A stretch of 64,000 bases of DNA. Origin: an uncultured Erysipelotrichales bacterium (lineage in GTDB: Bacteria > Bacillota_I > Bacilli_A > Erysipelotrichales > Coprobacillaceae). The translations under genes and the position numbers were made by a program. Position 1 is the stretch's first letter. Each line of letters starts with the position of its first letter. Below the pieces are notes generated by a model. The model searched no databases and had not been told where the DNA came from. It saw only the letters and a list, made by a program, of their open reading frames with translations. Where the stretch lies: the NCBI GenBank assembly GCA_910579135.1, contig CAJTTM010000001.1:1-64000 (forward strand), written 5' to 3'. Below, piece by piece: positions 27,315-37,480 of this stretch.

Positions 27315-27337
27315 AAGAGACGTTTGTCTCTTTTGGT
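27313..27337 (+). terminator. hairpin between fhs and purE
   Basis: Perfect 9 bp arms AAAAGAGAC (27313-27321) and GTCTCTTTT (27326-27334), loop GTTT, with a short T tail broken by GG. Possibly a partial terminator or processing site that sets fhs above the pur genes. Confidence 0.6.
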
Positions 27338-27358
27338 GTTTAAAAAAGGAGAGTCAAA

Positions 27359-27847
27359 ATGAAAGTTGCTGTTATTATGGGTTCTACAAGTGATTTATCT
27401 AAAGTAGAATCAGCTATTGGAATTTTAAAAGATTATGGTGTTGAAGTGAGTGTGAGATGTTTATCAGCTCATCGTGCACATGAGGGACTAAGTTCTTTTA
27501 TTAAAGAAACTGAAACTGATGGTACTGAAGTGATTATTGCTGCTGCTGGTATGGCTGCTGCATTGCCAGGAGTTATTGCTTCTCAAACAATCTTACCTGT
27601 TATAGGTGTACCTATTAGTGGTTCTAATTTAGAAGGTATGGATGCTTTGTTATCGATTGTTCAAATGCCTTCTGGAATACCTGTTGCGACTGTTGCTATT
27701 AATGGAAGTAAGAATGCTGCTTATTTAGCACTTCAAATTATGGCAATATCTCATCAGGAAATTAAAGATAAACTATTAGCTTATCGTAAAGAAATGGAAG
27801 AAAGTGCAATGAAGGCTAATGAAGAAGTCATTGCAAAATATAAATAA
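27359..27847 (+). CDS. purE: N5-CAIR mutase, class I PurE
   Basis: 162 residues, GSTSDL at the N-terminus, SAHRAHE, AAAGMAAALPGV. The class I enzyme converts N5-CAIR to CAIR and normally needs PurK; neither purK nor purC is next to it. SD AAAGGAGA before the ATG; purM follows 11 bp later. Confidence 0.95.
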   Translation: MKVAVIMGSTSDLSKVESAIGILKDYGVEVSVRCLSAHRAHEGLSSFIKETETDGTEVIIAAAGMAAALPGVIASQTILPVIGVPISGSNLEGMDALLSIVQMPSGIPVATVAINGSKNAAYLALQIMAISHQEIKDKLLAYRKEMEESAMKANEEVIAKYK

Positions 27848-27858
27848 GGAGTATAGAT

Positions 27859-28884
27859 ATGGATTATAAAAAAGCTGGTGTAGATATTGAAGCTGGATAT
27901 AAATCAGTTGAATTGATGAAAAAGCATGTTAAAGAAACAATGAGACCTGAAGTATTAGGTGGTCTTGGAGGATTTGCTGGAGCATTTGATTTAAGTGCTA
28001 TTAAAAATATGGATGAGCCTGTGCTTTTATCTGGAACTGATGGTTGTGGAACAAAAGTCAAACTTGCTTTTGTGATGGACAAACATGACACAATTGGAAT
28101 TGATGCAGTTGCAATGTGTGTTAATGATATTGCATGTTCTGGAGGAGAACCACTTTTCTTCTTAGATTATATTGCATGTGGGAAGAATTATCCTGAAAAA
28201 ATTGCAACAATTGTGAGTGGTGTTGCTGAAGGATGTAAACAATCAGAATGTGCTTTAGTTGGTGGAGAAACAGCTGAGCATCCAGGACTTATGCCTGTAG
28301 ATGATTATGATCTTGCTGGATTTGCAGTAGGGGTTGTTGATAAAAAAGACATTATTAATGGTGAAGATATTAAACCTGGTGATGTTTTGGTAGGAATTGC
28401 TTCAAGTGGTGTTCATAGTAATGGATTCTCTCTTGTGAGAAAAGTATTTGAAATAACAAAAGAGTCATTAGATACATATTATGATGAATTAGGTAAAACA
28501 TTGGGAGAAGCTTTAATTGAACCTACAAGAATCTATGTCAAAGCATTGAAAAATGTAAAAAATGCTGGTGTAAAAGTTAAAGGATGCAGTCATATTACTG
28601 GTGGTGGATTCTTTGAAAATGTACCAAGAATGTTACCTGATGGAGTGAAAGCCATTATTCAAAAAGAGAGTTATAAAGTTCCTGCAATCTTTGATTTAAT
28701 TGCGAAAAATGGAAATATTGCTGAAGATATGATGTACAATACATTTAATATGGGATTAGGTATGGTTATTGCTTTAGATCCTCAAGATGTTGATAAAGCT
28801 ATGGCAGCAATTCAAGATGCTGGAGATACTTGTTATGTTGTAGGAAATATCGAAGCAGGAGATAAGGGAGTAGAATTATGCTAA
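27859..28884 (+). CDS. purM: phosphoribosylformylglycinamidine cyclo-ligase
   Basis: 341 residues, AIR synthetase. Signatures: YKKAGVDIEAG, LSGTDGCGTKVKLA, VNDIACSG, VGGETAEHPG and GGGFFENVPR. ATP-dependent closure of FGAM to AIR. Overlaps purN by 7 bp, indicating coupled translation. Confidence 0.96.
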   Translation: MDYKKAGVDIEAGYKSVELMKKHVKETMRPEVLGGLGGFAGAFDLSAIKNMDEPVLLSGTDGCGTKVKLAFVMDKHDTIGIDAVAMCVNDIACSGGEPLFFLDYIACGKNYPEKIATIVSGVAEGCKQSECALVGGETAEHPGLMPVDDYDLAGFAVGVVDKKDIINGEDIKPGDVLVGIASSGVHSNGFSLVRKVFEITKESLDTYYDELGKTLGEALIEPTRIYVKALKNVKNAGVKVKGCSHITGGGFFENVPRMLPDGVKAIIQKESYKVPAIFDLIAKNGNIAEDMMYNTFNMGLGMVIALDPQDVDKAMAAIQDAGDTCYVVGNIEAGDKGVELC

Positions 28885-29468
28885 AAGTTGCTGTTTTTGT
28901 ATCTGGAGGAGGAACTGATTTACAATCTATTATTGATGCATGTCAAAATCATGAAATTAATGCAGAGATTAAGTTAGTTGTTTCTTCAAGAAAAAAAGCA
29001 TATGGCTTAGAGCGTGCTAGAAAAGCTGGCATTAAAGCTGAATATATAAGAGATGATGAATTATTAATTCAACGCTTACAAGAAGAAGAGATTGAATTAA
29101 TTGTTTTGGCGGGATATTTAGCAATTGTGAGTGATCGATTGATTGAGTTATACCAAAATAGGATTATCAATATTCACCCTTCTTTAATTCCATCTTTTTG
29201 TGGTCCTGGTTTTTATGGATTACATGTGCATGAAGCTGCATTGAAAAGAGGAGTTAAGGTGAGTGGAGCAACTGTTCATTTTGTTTCTCCAGTTGTTGAT
29301 GGAGGGCCTATTATTTTACAAGAGGCTGTTGATATTTCTGATTTAAAGACTGCAGAAGATATACAAGCACGAATTTTAGAAATAGAACATCGTATTTTAC
29401 CTAAAGCGGTTGGTTTGTTTGCTGATAAAAAAATAAAAATTGAAAACGAAAGGGTTGAAATAATATGA
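28878..29468 (+). CDS. purN: phosphoribosylglycinamide formyltransferase
   Basis: 196 residues, uses 10-formyl-THF. N-terminal FVSGGGTDLQSI, active-site INIHPSLIPSFCGPGFYG and HFVSPVVDGGPII. IHPS contains the catalytic Asn/His pair region. The stop overlaps the purH start in ATGA. Depends on the formyl-THF ligase heading the operon. Confidence 0.95.
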   Translation: MLKVAVFVSGGGTDLQSIIDACQNHEINAEIKLVVSSRKKAYGLERARKAGIKAEYIRDDELLIQRLQEEEIELIVLAGYLAIVSDRLIELYQNRIINIHPSLIPSFCGPGFYGLHVHEAALKRGVKVSGATVHFVSPVVDGGPIILQEAVDISDLKTAEDIQARILEIEHRILPKAVGLFADKKIKIENERVEII

Positions 29469-30988
29469 GAAGAGCATTAGTTTCTGTGACAAATAAAGAT
29501 GGTGTTGTTGATTTTTGTAATGGTTTAGTGAAATTAGGTTTTGAAATTGTTTCTACTGGTGGAACATTAAATAAATTAAAAGAAGCTGGTATTAATGCTA
29601 TTGCTATTGATGATGTGACTGGTTTTCCAGAAATTTTAGATGGGAGAGTTAAAACTTTACATCCAAAAGTTCATGGTGGTTTATTATATAGAAGAGATGT
29701 TGAAGAACATGTCAAAACTGTTGAAGAAATGGGTATTCAACCTATTGATTTGGTTTGTGTTAATCTTTATGAATTTGAAAAAGCATTAAAAGCAGGTAAA
29801 CCAATGGCAGATATGATCGAAAATATTGATATTGGTGGACCTTCAATGATTAGAAGTGCTGCTAAAAACTTTAAAGATGTCTTAATTGTTACTGATCCAA
29901 GTGATTATAATAGTGTATTAGAAGCTATTAAAAATCATACAGATGACTATGATTTTAGATTAAATCTTGCATATAAAGCATTTAGTACAACAGGAGCATA
30001 TGATGCTATGATTTCTCGTTATTTTGCAGATGTTGTAGGAGATAATTTCCCAGATACTTTAAATATTTCTTTAAAGAAAGTAGAACATTTACGTTATGGA
30101 GAAAACTCTCAACAAGCTGCTAATAAGTATGAAGATGCTTATGTTCAACAATCATTATTAGATTATGAACAATTGCATGGAAAAGAAATTTCATTTAATA
30201 ATGTGAATGATTTATATGGAGCTGTTGCAGTCGTTAGAGAATTTAAAGATCAAATTGTGACTGCTGCTATTAAACACTCTACACCTTGTGGAGTGGCTAT
30301 TGGAAGCACTGGTTATGAATCATATATGAAAGCTTATGAAGCTGATCCTCAATCTATTTTTGGAGGAATTGTTGCTGTTAATTACAAAGTAGATAAAGCA
30401 ACTGCTGAAGAAATGCACAAGATTTTCTTAGAAATTGTTGCTGCCCCTGACTTTGATGAAGATGCTTTAGAGGTTTTAAAGAAAAAGAAAAATTTACGTA
30501 TCTTAAAATTAAAGAATTTAGATGCAAGAGATGCAAAATATGATATTAAGTATCTTGAAGGAAAAGTTTTAGTTCAAGAATTAAATACAAAAATGATTGA
30601 TGAAATGAAAGTTGTTACAAATGCTCAACCTACCCAAGCTCAATTAGATGATATGGAATTTGGTATGAAAGTTGTGAAATATGTTAAATCAAATGCTATT
30701 TGTATTGTTAAAAATGGTGTCACTTTAGCTATTGGTGGTGGACAAACATCACGTGTATGGGCATTAGAAAATGCTATTCATAACAATCCTGATAAAGATT
30801 TCAAAGATGCTGTTTTAGCTTCAGATGCATTCTTCCCATTTAATGATTGTGCACAAGTTGCTATTGATGCAGGAATTACAGCTATTGTGCAACCAGGTGG
30901 AAGTGTTAGAGATCAGGATTCAATAGATTTATGTAATGAACATGATGTACCTATGGTCTTTAGTGGGTATAGACATTTTAGACATTAG
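29465..30988 (+). CDS. purH: bifunctional AICAR transformylase/IMP cyclohydrolase
   Basis: 507 residues: N-terminal MGS-like IMP cyclohydrolase domain (FEIVSTGGT, GFPEILDGRVKTLHP) and C-terminal AICAR transformylase (LRYGENSQQ, AIKHSTPCGVA, FPFNDCAQVA, QPGGSVRDQDS). Final two steps to IMP. Confidence 0.96.
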   Translation: MRRALVSVTNKDGVVDFCNGLVKLGFEIVSTGGTLNKLKEAGINAIAIDDVTGFPEILDGRVKTLHPKVHGGLLYRRDVEEHVKTVEEMGIQPIDLVCVNLYEFEKALKAGKPMADMIENIDIGGPSMIRSAAKNFKDVLIVTDPSDYNSVLEAIKNHTDDYDFRLNLAYKAFSTTGAYDAMISRYFADVVGDNFPDTLNISLKKVEHLRYGENSQQAANKYEDAYVQQSLLDYEQLHGKEISFNNVNDLYGAVAVVREFKDQIVTAAIKHSTPCGVAIGSTGYESYMKAYEADPQSIFGGIVAVNYKVDKATAEEMHKIFLEIVAAPDFDEDALEVLKKKKNLRILKLKNLDARDAKYDIKYLEGKVLVQELNTKMIDEMKVVTNAQPTQAQLDDMEFGMKVVKYVKSNAICIVKNGVTLAIGGGQTSRVWALENAIHNNPDKDFKDAVLASDAFFPFNDCAQVAIDAGITAIVQPGGSVRDQDSIDLCNEHDVPMVFSGYRHFRH

Positions 30989-30998
30989 GAGGATAAAA

Positions 30999-32252
30999 GT
31001 GAAAGTACTAGTAATTGGTAGTGGTGGTCGTGAACATGCGATTGCTTATGCATTAAATAAAAGTTCTAAAGTTGATGAAATTCATGCTATTCCTGGAAAT
31101 CCTGGAATAGCTGAATTTGGAACATGTCATTTAGGTAGTGTTGAAGATTTAGATGGTATTTTACGTTTTGTGGAAGAAAATCATATTGATTTTACTGTTA
31201 TTGGTCCAGAAGTTCCTTTATGTATGGGATTAGCTGATTTATTAGAAGAACATGGACATAAAGTTTTTGGTCCTAGAAAGTTTGCTGCAACCTTAGAAGG
31301 AAGTAAAGCATTTTCTAAGGATTTTATGGCTAGACATCATATTCCTACAGCAGCTTATAAAGAAGTCAATTCATATCAAGAAGCTATTGATGCTTTAAAA
31401 GGTTTTGATTATCCAGTTGTTGTAAAAGCTGATGGATTAGCAGCTGGAAAAGGTGTTGTGATTTGTGAAGATGAACAAATGGCTAAAGATACTCTTAAGG
31501 AAATGATGATAGAAGGTAGCCTTGATGGTGCTGGAAGTAAAGTTGTATTAGAAGAGTTTTTAACTGGTTTTGAATGTTCATTGCTTTGCTTTACTGATGG
31601 AAAAACAATTGTTCCAATGGTTAGTGCAAAGGATCATAAACAGGTTTATGATGGAAATAAAGGTCCTAATACTGGTGGTATGGGAACTGTTTCACCAAAT
31701 CCATTTATGCCTAGTGGTATGGATGAAGTGATGAAAAAGGATATTCTTGATCCATTTATAGCTGGTTTGAAAGCTGATGGTATGGATTATAGGGGTGTTG
31801 TTTTCATTGGTTTAATGATTGAAAATAATAAAGCAAAAGTTCTTGAGTTTAATGTGCGTTTTGGAGATCCTGAAATACAATCTATCTTACTTCGTTTAGA
31901 TAGTGATTTATTTGATATTATGTATGCTGTATCTACAAGTACATTAGATCAAGTGGAAGTGAAATGGAAAGATGAACATGTTGCATGTTTGGTTCTTGCA
32001 AGTGGAGGATATCCTGGAAGTTATGAAAAGGGTAAAGTCATTACAGGCTTAAAAGATGTTGATGAAGATATTGTTATTTTCCATGCTGGAACTGCATTCA
32101 AGGATGATCAAGTTGTCACAAGTGGGGGTCGTGTATTAAATATATGCGCATTAGGTTCTTCATTAGAAGAAACAAGAGAAAAGGTTTATAAGGCTGCTGA
32201 TGTGATTGATTTTGATGGTAAATATTATCGAAAAGACATTGGTTTAATGTAA
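30999..32252 (+). CDS. purD: phosphoribosylamine-glycine ligase
   Basis: 417 residues, ATP-grasp. Starts MKVLVIGSGGREHAIAY at GTG 30999 behind SD AGGAGG (30987-30992). In-frame ATG codons upstream lie inside purH and are not used. GPEVPLC, ADGLAAGKGV, GPNTGGMGT and FNVRFGDPE are present. Confidence 0.95.
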   Translation: MKVLVIGSGGREHAIAYALNKSSKVDEIHAIPGNPGIAEFGTCHLGSVEDLDGILRFVEENHIDFTVIGPEVPLCMGLADLLEEHGHKVFGPRKFAATLEGSKAFSKDFMARHHIPTAAYKEVNSYQEAIDALKGFDYPVVVKADGLAAGKGVVICEDEQMAKDTLKEMMIEGSLDGAGSKVVLEEFLTGFECSLLCFTDGKTIVPMVSAKDHKQVYDGNKGPNTGGMGTVSPNPFMPSGMDEVMKKDILDPFIAGLKADGMDYRGVVFIGLMIENNKAKVLEFNVRFGDPEIQSILLRLDSDLFDIMYAVSTSTLDQVEVKWKDEHVACLVLASGGYPGSYEKGKVITGLKDVDEDIVIFHAGTAFKDDQVVTSGGRVLNICALGSSLEETREKVYKAADVIDFDGKYYRKDIGLM

Positions 32253-32263
32253 GAGGTGAAAAG

Positions 32264-35200
32264 ATGAGTCGAGTTTATCGTATATATGTAGAAAAAAGAA
32301 AAGATTATGCTGTTGAGGCTGATGAAATCTTAAGTAATTTAAAAACACAATTAAAAATGGATGCATTAGAAGCTTTAAGTGTTGTGAATCGTTATGATGT
32401 TCAAGGTGTATCTGAAGACGTATTGAATCAAGGTATTCCAACAATTTTAAGTGAACCTATGGTGGATGATATTTATAAAGAAGATTATCCTGTAAATGAT
32501 GAGAAAGTGTTTGCGATTGAATTTTTACCTGGTCAATATGATCAAAGAGCAGATGCTTGTGAACAATGTTTTCAATTATTAACTGGTGAAAAGAATGTTA
32601 AAGTGAAATGTGCAAAATTAATTGTTTTAAAAGGTCAATTAAATGACGAAGATGTGAAACGTGTGCAAAATTATTTAATTAATCCAGTAGATCAAAGATT
32701 AGCATCTTTAGAAAAAGTTGATGATTTAGCAGATGCTGATGTCCATATTAATCCTGTACCAGTTATTGAAGGATTTATTGATTTTAGTGATAATGAATTA
32801 AAGCAATACATCAATGATAATGGTATGGCAATGAATTATGATGATTTAAAAGTCACACAAGATTATTTTAAAAATGAAGAAAAAAGAGATCCTACTGAAA
32901 CAGAATTAAAAGTTTTAGATACATATTGGTCTGATCATTGTCGTCATACAACATTTGCGACAATTATTACAGATTTAGATATTGAAAGTGGAGCTTTTAA
33001 AGAAATATTAGAAAAAGATATTGAAGATTATAAAACATCAAGACATCTTGTTTATGGTATTGATACAAAAAGACCATTAACATTAATGGATTTAGCAACT
33101 ATTTCCATGAAAGAATTAAGAAAGACTGGATATTTAGATGATTTAGAAGTTTCTGAGGAAATCAATGCTTGTTCAGTTGAATTAAAAATACATACAACAG
33201 ATGGTGATGAAGATTGGTTATTGATGTTTAAAAATGAAACACATAACCATCCAACAGAAATTGAACCATTTGGTGGTGCTGCAACATGTTTGGGTGGAGC
33301 TATTCGTGATCCATTGTCTGGTAGAGCATATGTTTATCAATCAATGCGTATTACTGGGGCAGGAGATCCTAGAAAATCATTAGATGAAACTTTAAAAGGA
33401 AAGCTTCCTCAACGTAAGATTTGTCAAGAAGCTGCACATGGCTTTTCAAGTTACGGAAATCAAATTGGTTTAACAACTGGTTATGTCCATGAAGTTTATG
33501 ATGATGGATATATTGCAAAACGTATGGAGGTAGGAGCTGTTGTGGCTGCTGCACCAAAAGAACAAGTCAACCGTTTAGAACCATTAAAAGATCATATTGT
33601 TTTATTAATTGGTGGAAGAACAGGTAGAGATGGTATTGGTGGAGCAACTGGTTCATCTAAGTCTCATGAATTAAAAACAACAACAACTGCTGGTGCTGAA
33701 GTTCAAAAAGGGAATCCAGTAGAAGAAAGAAAAATTCAAAGATTGTTTAGAAATAAAGCTGTATCTGAAAAGATTGTTCGTTGTAATGACTTTGGAGCAG
33801 GTGGAGTCTGTGTCGCTGTTGGTGAATTAGCTCCTGGATTAAATATTAATTTAGATGCTGTTTTAAAGAAATATGAAGGTTTAACTGGAACAGAATTAGC
33901 TATTTCTGAATCACAAGAACGTATGGCTATTGTCATTGATGAAAAAGATGAAACTTTTATTAAACAAGCTTGTATTGATGAAAACTTAGAAGTTGTAAGG
34001 GTTGCAACTGTAACTGATAATAATCGTTTAACTATGCATTATTTAGGTCAAACTGTTGTAGATATTGATAGAGCATTTTTAGATAAAAATGGTGCTTCTC
34101 GTTATCAAGATATCAAAGTGAAGTTACCTGATTTTACTTCTACACCATTTGATGAAGTTCAACAAAGTTCATTTGTTGAAACTTCAAAAGAAGTTTTAAG
34201 TCGTTTATCTGTTTGTGGACAAAAAGGATTGGTTGAGAGATTTGATTCTTCTATTGGAAATGGAACTGTTTTATCACCATTTGGTGGGAAAACATTAAGA
34301 ACAGAAACAGAAGGTATGGCTGCTTTAATTCCTGTTTTAGGAAAAGAAACAACAACTTGTTCATTAATGAGTTATGGTTATAGTCCACTTATTTCTAAAT
34401 GGTCTCCATATCATGGAGCAATGTATGCTATTGTTGAATCAGTAGCTAAGATTGTTGCTATGGGTGGAAATTATCATACAATTCGTTTCTCATTCCAAGA
34501 ATATTTTGAAAAATTATTAGATGTTCCTAGTAAATGGGGAAAACCATTTGCTGCATTACTTGGAGCTTATAGAGTTCAATCTGAGTTAAAGTTACCATCA
34601 ATTGGTGGTAAAGATTCTATGTCTGGATCATTTGAAGATTTAGATGTCCCTCCAACATTAGTTTCATTTGCGATTACTGGAGCTGAAGTTAATGATGTTG
34701 TGACACCAGAATTAAAAGCTAAAGATCATACATTAGTTGAAGTGATGTTACCTAAAGATCAATTCCATATTTATAATTTTGATACATTAAAGAAACAATA
34801 TGATGCTATTATGGAATTAATGAAAAATAATAAAGTTTATAGTGCTTATACTATTAAAGATGGTGGAGTTATTGAAGCTGTTTATAAGATGGCATTTGGA
34901 AATGCCATTGGTATTGAGTTAAATAATGATTTAACTCTTGAATCAATGATAGAAAAGAATTATGGAAATATCATTTTAGAAGTAGAAAATGATGATGTTG
35001 TAACATTAGAGAATACAAGAGTCATTGGTCATACTAATGATACAAATCGTATTTCTTATCATAATGAATCATTGTCATTAGATGAAGCTTATGATGTTTA
35101 TGAATCAGTTTTAGAAGATGTTTATCCTACAAAAGAAAAAGCACCTACTACTGATATGATTGTTAAAGATTGTCATGAAAGACCAACTTTGTATGCATCA

Positions 35201-36019
35201 AAAGTTTATGATGAAGTGAAAGTTGTTATTCCTGTATTCCCAGGAACGAACTGTGAATATGATTCAAAGAGAGCTTTTGAGAAAGCTGGAGCAACAGTAG
35301 AACTTATATTAATTAGAAATAAAACTGAAGAAGATATTAAGAAATCTGTTGATGAGTTAGAAAAGGCAATTAGAAAAGCTCAAATTGTGATGTTACCTGG
35401 TGGATTTAGTGCAGGTGATGAACCAGAAGGTTCTGGTAAATTTATAGCAACAGTTTTAAGAAATCCTAAGCTAAAAGATGCTATTAGTGATTTATTAGAT
35501 AATCGTGAAGGGTTGATGATTGGTATTTGTAATGGATTCCAAGCATTAGTGAAATTAGGATTATTACCATATGGAAAGATCAAAGATATGGATAAAGATG
35601 ATCCAACTTTAACTTTCAATACAATTGGACGCCATTTATCACAGATGGTAGAAACAAGAATTGCTTCTGTTAAATCTCCATGGTTAGCTAATGTTCAAGT
35701 TGGTGATATTCATACAATTCCAATTAGTCATGGTGAAGGAAGATTTGTTGCACCAAAAGAGGTTATTGAAAAGTTATTTGAAAATGGACAAGTCTTTACA
35801 CAATATGTTGATGCTCAAGGTCAACCAACTATGGAATCTCCATATAATCCAAATGGGTCTATGATGGCTATAGAAGGTATTGTTTCTTTAGATGGTAGAG
35901 TTATTGGAAAAATGGGACATAGTGAACGTCAAGGTCAAAATAGAAATAAGAACATCTATGGAGAGATGGATCAGTTATTATTTGAAGCTGGCGTAAAATA
36001 TTTTAAAGGTGGAAAATAG
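32264..36019 (+). CDS. purL: phosphoribosylformylglycinamidine synthase, single-chain PurL
   Basis: 1251 residues: a fused large-type enzyme combining PurS-like N-terminal part, two AIR-synthase-like halves (THNHPTEIEPFGGAAT; SIGGKDSMSG) and a C-terminal glutaminase domain with nucleophile GICNGFQALVKLG and PVFPGTNCEYD. Converts FGAR to FGAM. The single-chain form replaces the separate PurS/PurQ/PurL of Bacillus, so no purQ or purS is expected. SD AGAGGTGAAAAG before the ATG. Confidence 0.96.
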   Translation: MSRVYRIYVEKRKDYAVEADEILSNLKTQLKMDALEALSVVNRYDVQGVSEDVLNQGIPTILSEPMVDDIYKEDYPVNDEKVFAIEFLPGQYDQRADACEQCFQLLTGEKNVKVKCAKLIVLKGQLNDEDVKRVQNYLINPVDQRLASLEKVDDLADADVHINPVPVIEGFIDFSDNELKQYINDNGMAMNYDDLKVTQDYFKNEEKRDPTETELKVLDTYWSDHCRHTTFATIITDLDIESGAFKEILEKDIEDYKTSRHLVYGIDTKRPLTLMDLATISMKELRKTGYLDDLEVSEEINACSVELKIHTTDGDEDWLLMFKNETHNHPTEIEPFGGAATCLGGAIRDPLSGRAYVYQSMRITGAGDPRKSLDETLKGKLPQRKICQEAAHGFSSYGNQIGLTTGYVHEVYDDGYIAKRMEVGAVVAAAPKEQVNRLEPLKDHIVLLIGGRTGRDGIGGATGSSKSHELKTTTTAGAEVQKGNPVEERKIQRLFRNKAVSEKIVRCNDFGAGGVCVAVGELAPGLNINLDAVLKKYEGLTGTELAISESQERMAIVIDEKDETFIKQACIDENLEVVRVATVTDNNRLTMHYLGQTVVDIDRAFLDKNGASRYQDIKVKLPDFTSTPFDEVQQSSFVETSKEVLSRLSVCGQKGLVERFDSSIGNGTVLSPFGGKTLRTETEGMAALIPVLGKETTTCSLMSYGYSPLISKWSPYHGAMYAIVESVAKIVAMGGNYHTIRFSFQEYFEKLLDVPSKWGKPFAALLGAYRVQSELKLPSIGGKDSMSGSFEDLDVPPTLVSFAITGAEVNDVVTPELKAKDHTLVEVMLPKDQFHIYNFDTLKKQYDAIMELMKNNKVYSAYTIKDGGVIEAVYKMAFGNAIGIELNNDLTLESMIEKNYGNIILEVENDDVVTLENTRVIGHTNDTNRISYHNESLSLDEAYDVYESVLEDVYPTKEKAPTTDMIVKDCHERPTLYASKVYDEVKVVIPVFPGTNCEYDSKRAFEKAGATVELILIRNKTEEDIKKSVDELEKAIRKAQIVMLPGGFSAGDEPEGSGKFIATVLRNPKLKDAISDLLDNREGLMIGICNGFQALVKLGLLPYGKIKDMDKDDPTLTFNTIGRHLSQMVETRIASVKSPWLANVQVGDIHTIPISHGEGRFVAPKEVIEKLFENGQVFTQYVDAQGQPTMESPYNPNGSMMAIEGIVSLDGRVIGKMGHSERQGQNRNKNIYGEMDQLLFEAGVKYFKGGK

Positions 36020-36020
36020 A

Positions 36021-37403
36021 ATGGAAAATCAAGAGTTTGAAAGTTTAACACTTTGTCCATTAGATGGACGTTATTCTGGTATTAAAGATGCATTGGGAGA
36101 ATATTTTTCTGAATATGCATTAGTTAAATATAGAGTTTTTGTTGAAATTCAATGGTTGAAATTTCTAATTGAAAATATTGATAGTGATATTTTAGCAAAA
36201 TTTAATAAAGATGATATGAATAAAATTGAATCTATTTCTAAAGATTTTAATTATGATTCATTTAAAGCTATTAAAGATATTGAAACAACAACACGTCATG
36301 ATGTCAAAGCAGTAGAATATTTTATTGGAAATACTCTTAAAACAATGGGATATGACTACTTAATTAGCTTTGTCCATATTGGATGTACTTCAGAAGATAT
36401 TAACAATACATCTTATGCATGTATGCTTAAATATGGACTTCAAGATGTATGGGTGCCTAAAGCTAAAGAATTTGCTGATATTATCAACAAATGGGCGCTA
36501 AAACATAAAGATGATGTAATGTTAGCTCATACTCATGGGCAACCTGCAACTCCAACAACAATTGGTAAAGAATTTAAAGTTTATGCATATCGTTTTATGT
36601 CAAGTATTGAAAATGTTGAAAATGTTCAAATTAAAGCTAAGTTTAATGGAGCAACTGGAAACTACAGTGCTATTTTAACTGCTTTTCCTAATGTGGATTG
36701 GCAAGTTATGGCTAAAAAGTTTGTAGAAGAATATCTAGGACTAACTTTTAATCCATTAACAACACAAATAGAAAGTCATGATTATACTTGTCATATTTTA
36801 GACGGAATTCGTCATTTCAATAATGTATTGGTTGATTTTGATGTGGATATGTGGCTATATATTTCTATGGAATACTTTAAACAAATTCCTGTTAAAGGTG
36901 AAGTTGGAAGTAGTACAATGCCTCATAAAGTGAATCCAATTCGTTTTGAAAATAGTGAAGCTAATGTTGATATGTCTAATCATATTTGTGTGGCATTATC
37001 TAATAAACTCCCTAAATCACGTATGCAAAGAGATTTATCAGATTCTTCTTCACAAAGAAATTTAGGACTTGCATTTGGATATTCATTACAAGCTATTAAT
37101 GAAACTATGAATGGCTTGGCAAAATGTGTTGTAAATAAAGATAAATTAGCAGCAGATTTAAATGAAAAATGGGAAGTTCTTGCAGAACCAATTCAAACAA
37201 TGTTAAGAAAATATGGTGTACCAGATGCTTATGATACATTAAAAGCTCTAACAAGAGGAAAGAATATATCTAAAGAAGATATTTTAGAATTTGCAGAGAG
37301 TTTAGAAATGTTATCTGATGAAGATCGTGCAACATTAGTCAATATGACTCCAGCATCTTATATTGGTTTAGCAGATAAACTAGCAGATTTAAAATTAAAA
37401 TAA
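36021..37403 (+). CDS. purB: adenylosuccinate lyase
   Basis: About 460 residues. Signature SSTMPHKVNPIRFENSEAN holds the flexible active-site loop; HTHGQPATPT and TTRHDVKAVE are the other conserved regions. Acts in SAICAR cleavage and in AMP synthesis. ATG 36021 starts one base after the purL stop. Size and motifs match the E. coli-type PurB more than the shorter Bacillus type. Confidence 0.95.
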   Translation: MENQEFESLTLCPLDGRYSGIKDALGEYFSEYALVKYRVFVEIQWLKFLIENIDSDILAKFNKDDMNKIESISKDFNYDSFKAIKDIETTTRHDVKAVEYFIGNTLKTMGYDYLISFVHIGCTSEDINNTSYACMLKYGLQDVWVPKAKEFADIINKWALKHKDDVMLAHTHGQPATPTTIGKEFKVYAYRFMSSIENVENVQIKAKFNGATGNYSAILTAFPNVDWQVMAKKFVEEYLGLTFNPLTTQIESHDYTCHILDGIRHFNNVLVDFDVDMWLYISMEYFKQIPVKGEVGSSTMPHKVNPIRFENSEANVDMSNHICVALSNKLPKSRMQRDLSDSSSQRNLGLAFGYSLQAINETMNGLAKCVVNKDKLAADLNEKWEVLAEPIQTMLRKYGVPDAYDTLKALTRGKNISKEDILEFAESLEMLSDEDRATLVNMTPASYIGLADKLADLKLK

Positions 37404-37412
37404 TTAAATAAA

Positions 37413-37446
37413 AGGTGATTTACTAACAAGTAAATCATCTTTTTTT
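37413..37446 (+). terminator. purine operon terminator
   Basis: Arms AGGTGATTTAC (37413-37423) and GTAAATCATCT (37430-37440), then a T run of six or more. Confidence 0.85.
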
Positions 37447-37480
37447 ATACATTTTTAGTTCTTTTTCAATTTTTTGGTGT

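Noticed and set aside
30936..30998. ATG starts for purD inside purH
   Set aside because: The Rossmann start MKVLVIGSGG begins at GTG 30999 with an AGGAGG site just upstream.
32244..35619. Antisense frames inside purL
   Set aside because: Opposite-strand shadows of a highly conserved gene, with no ribosome sites.
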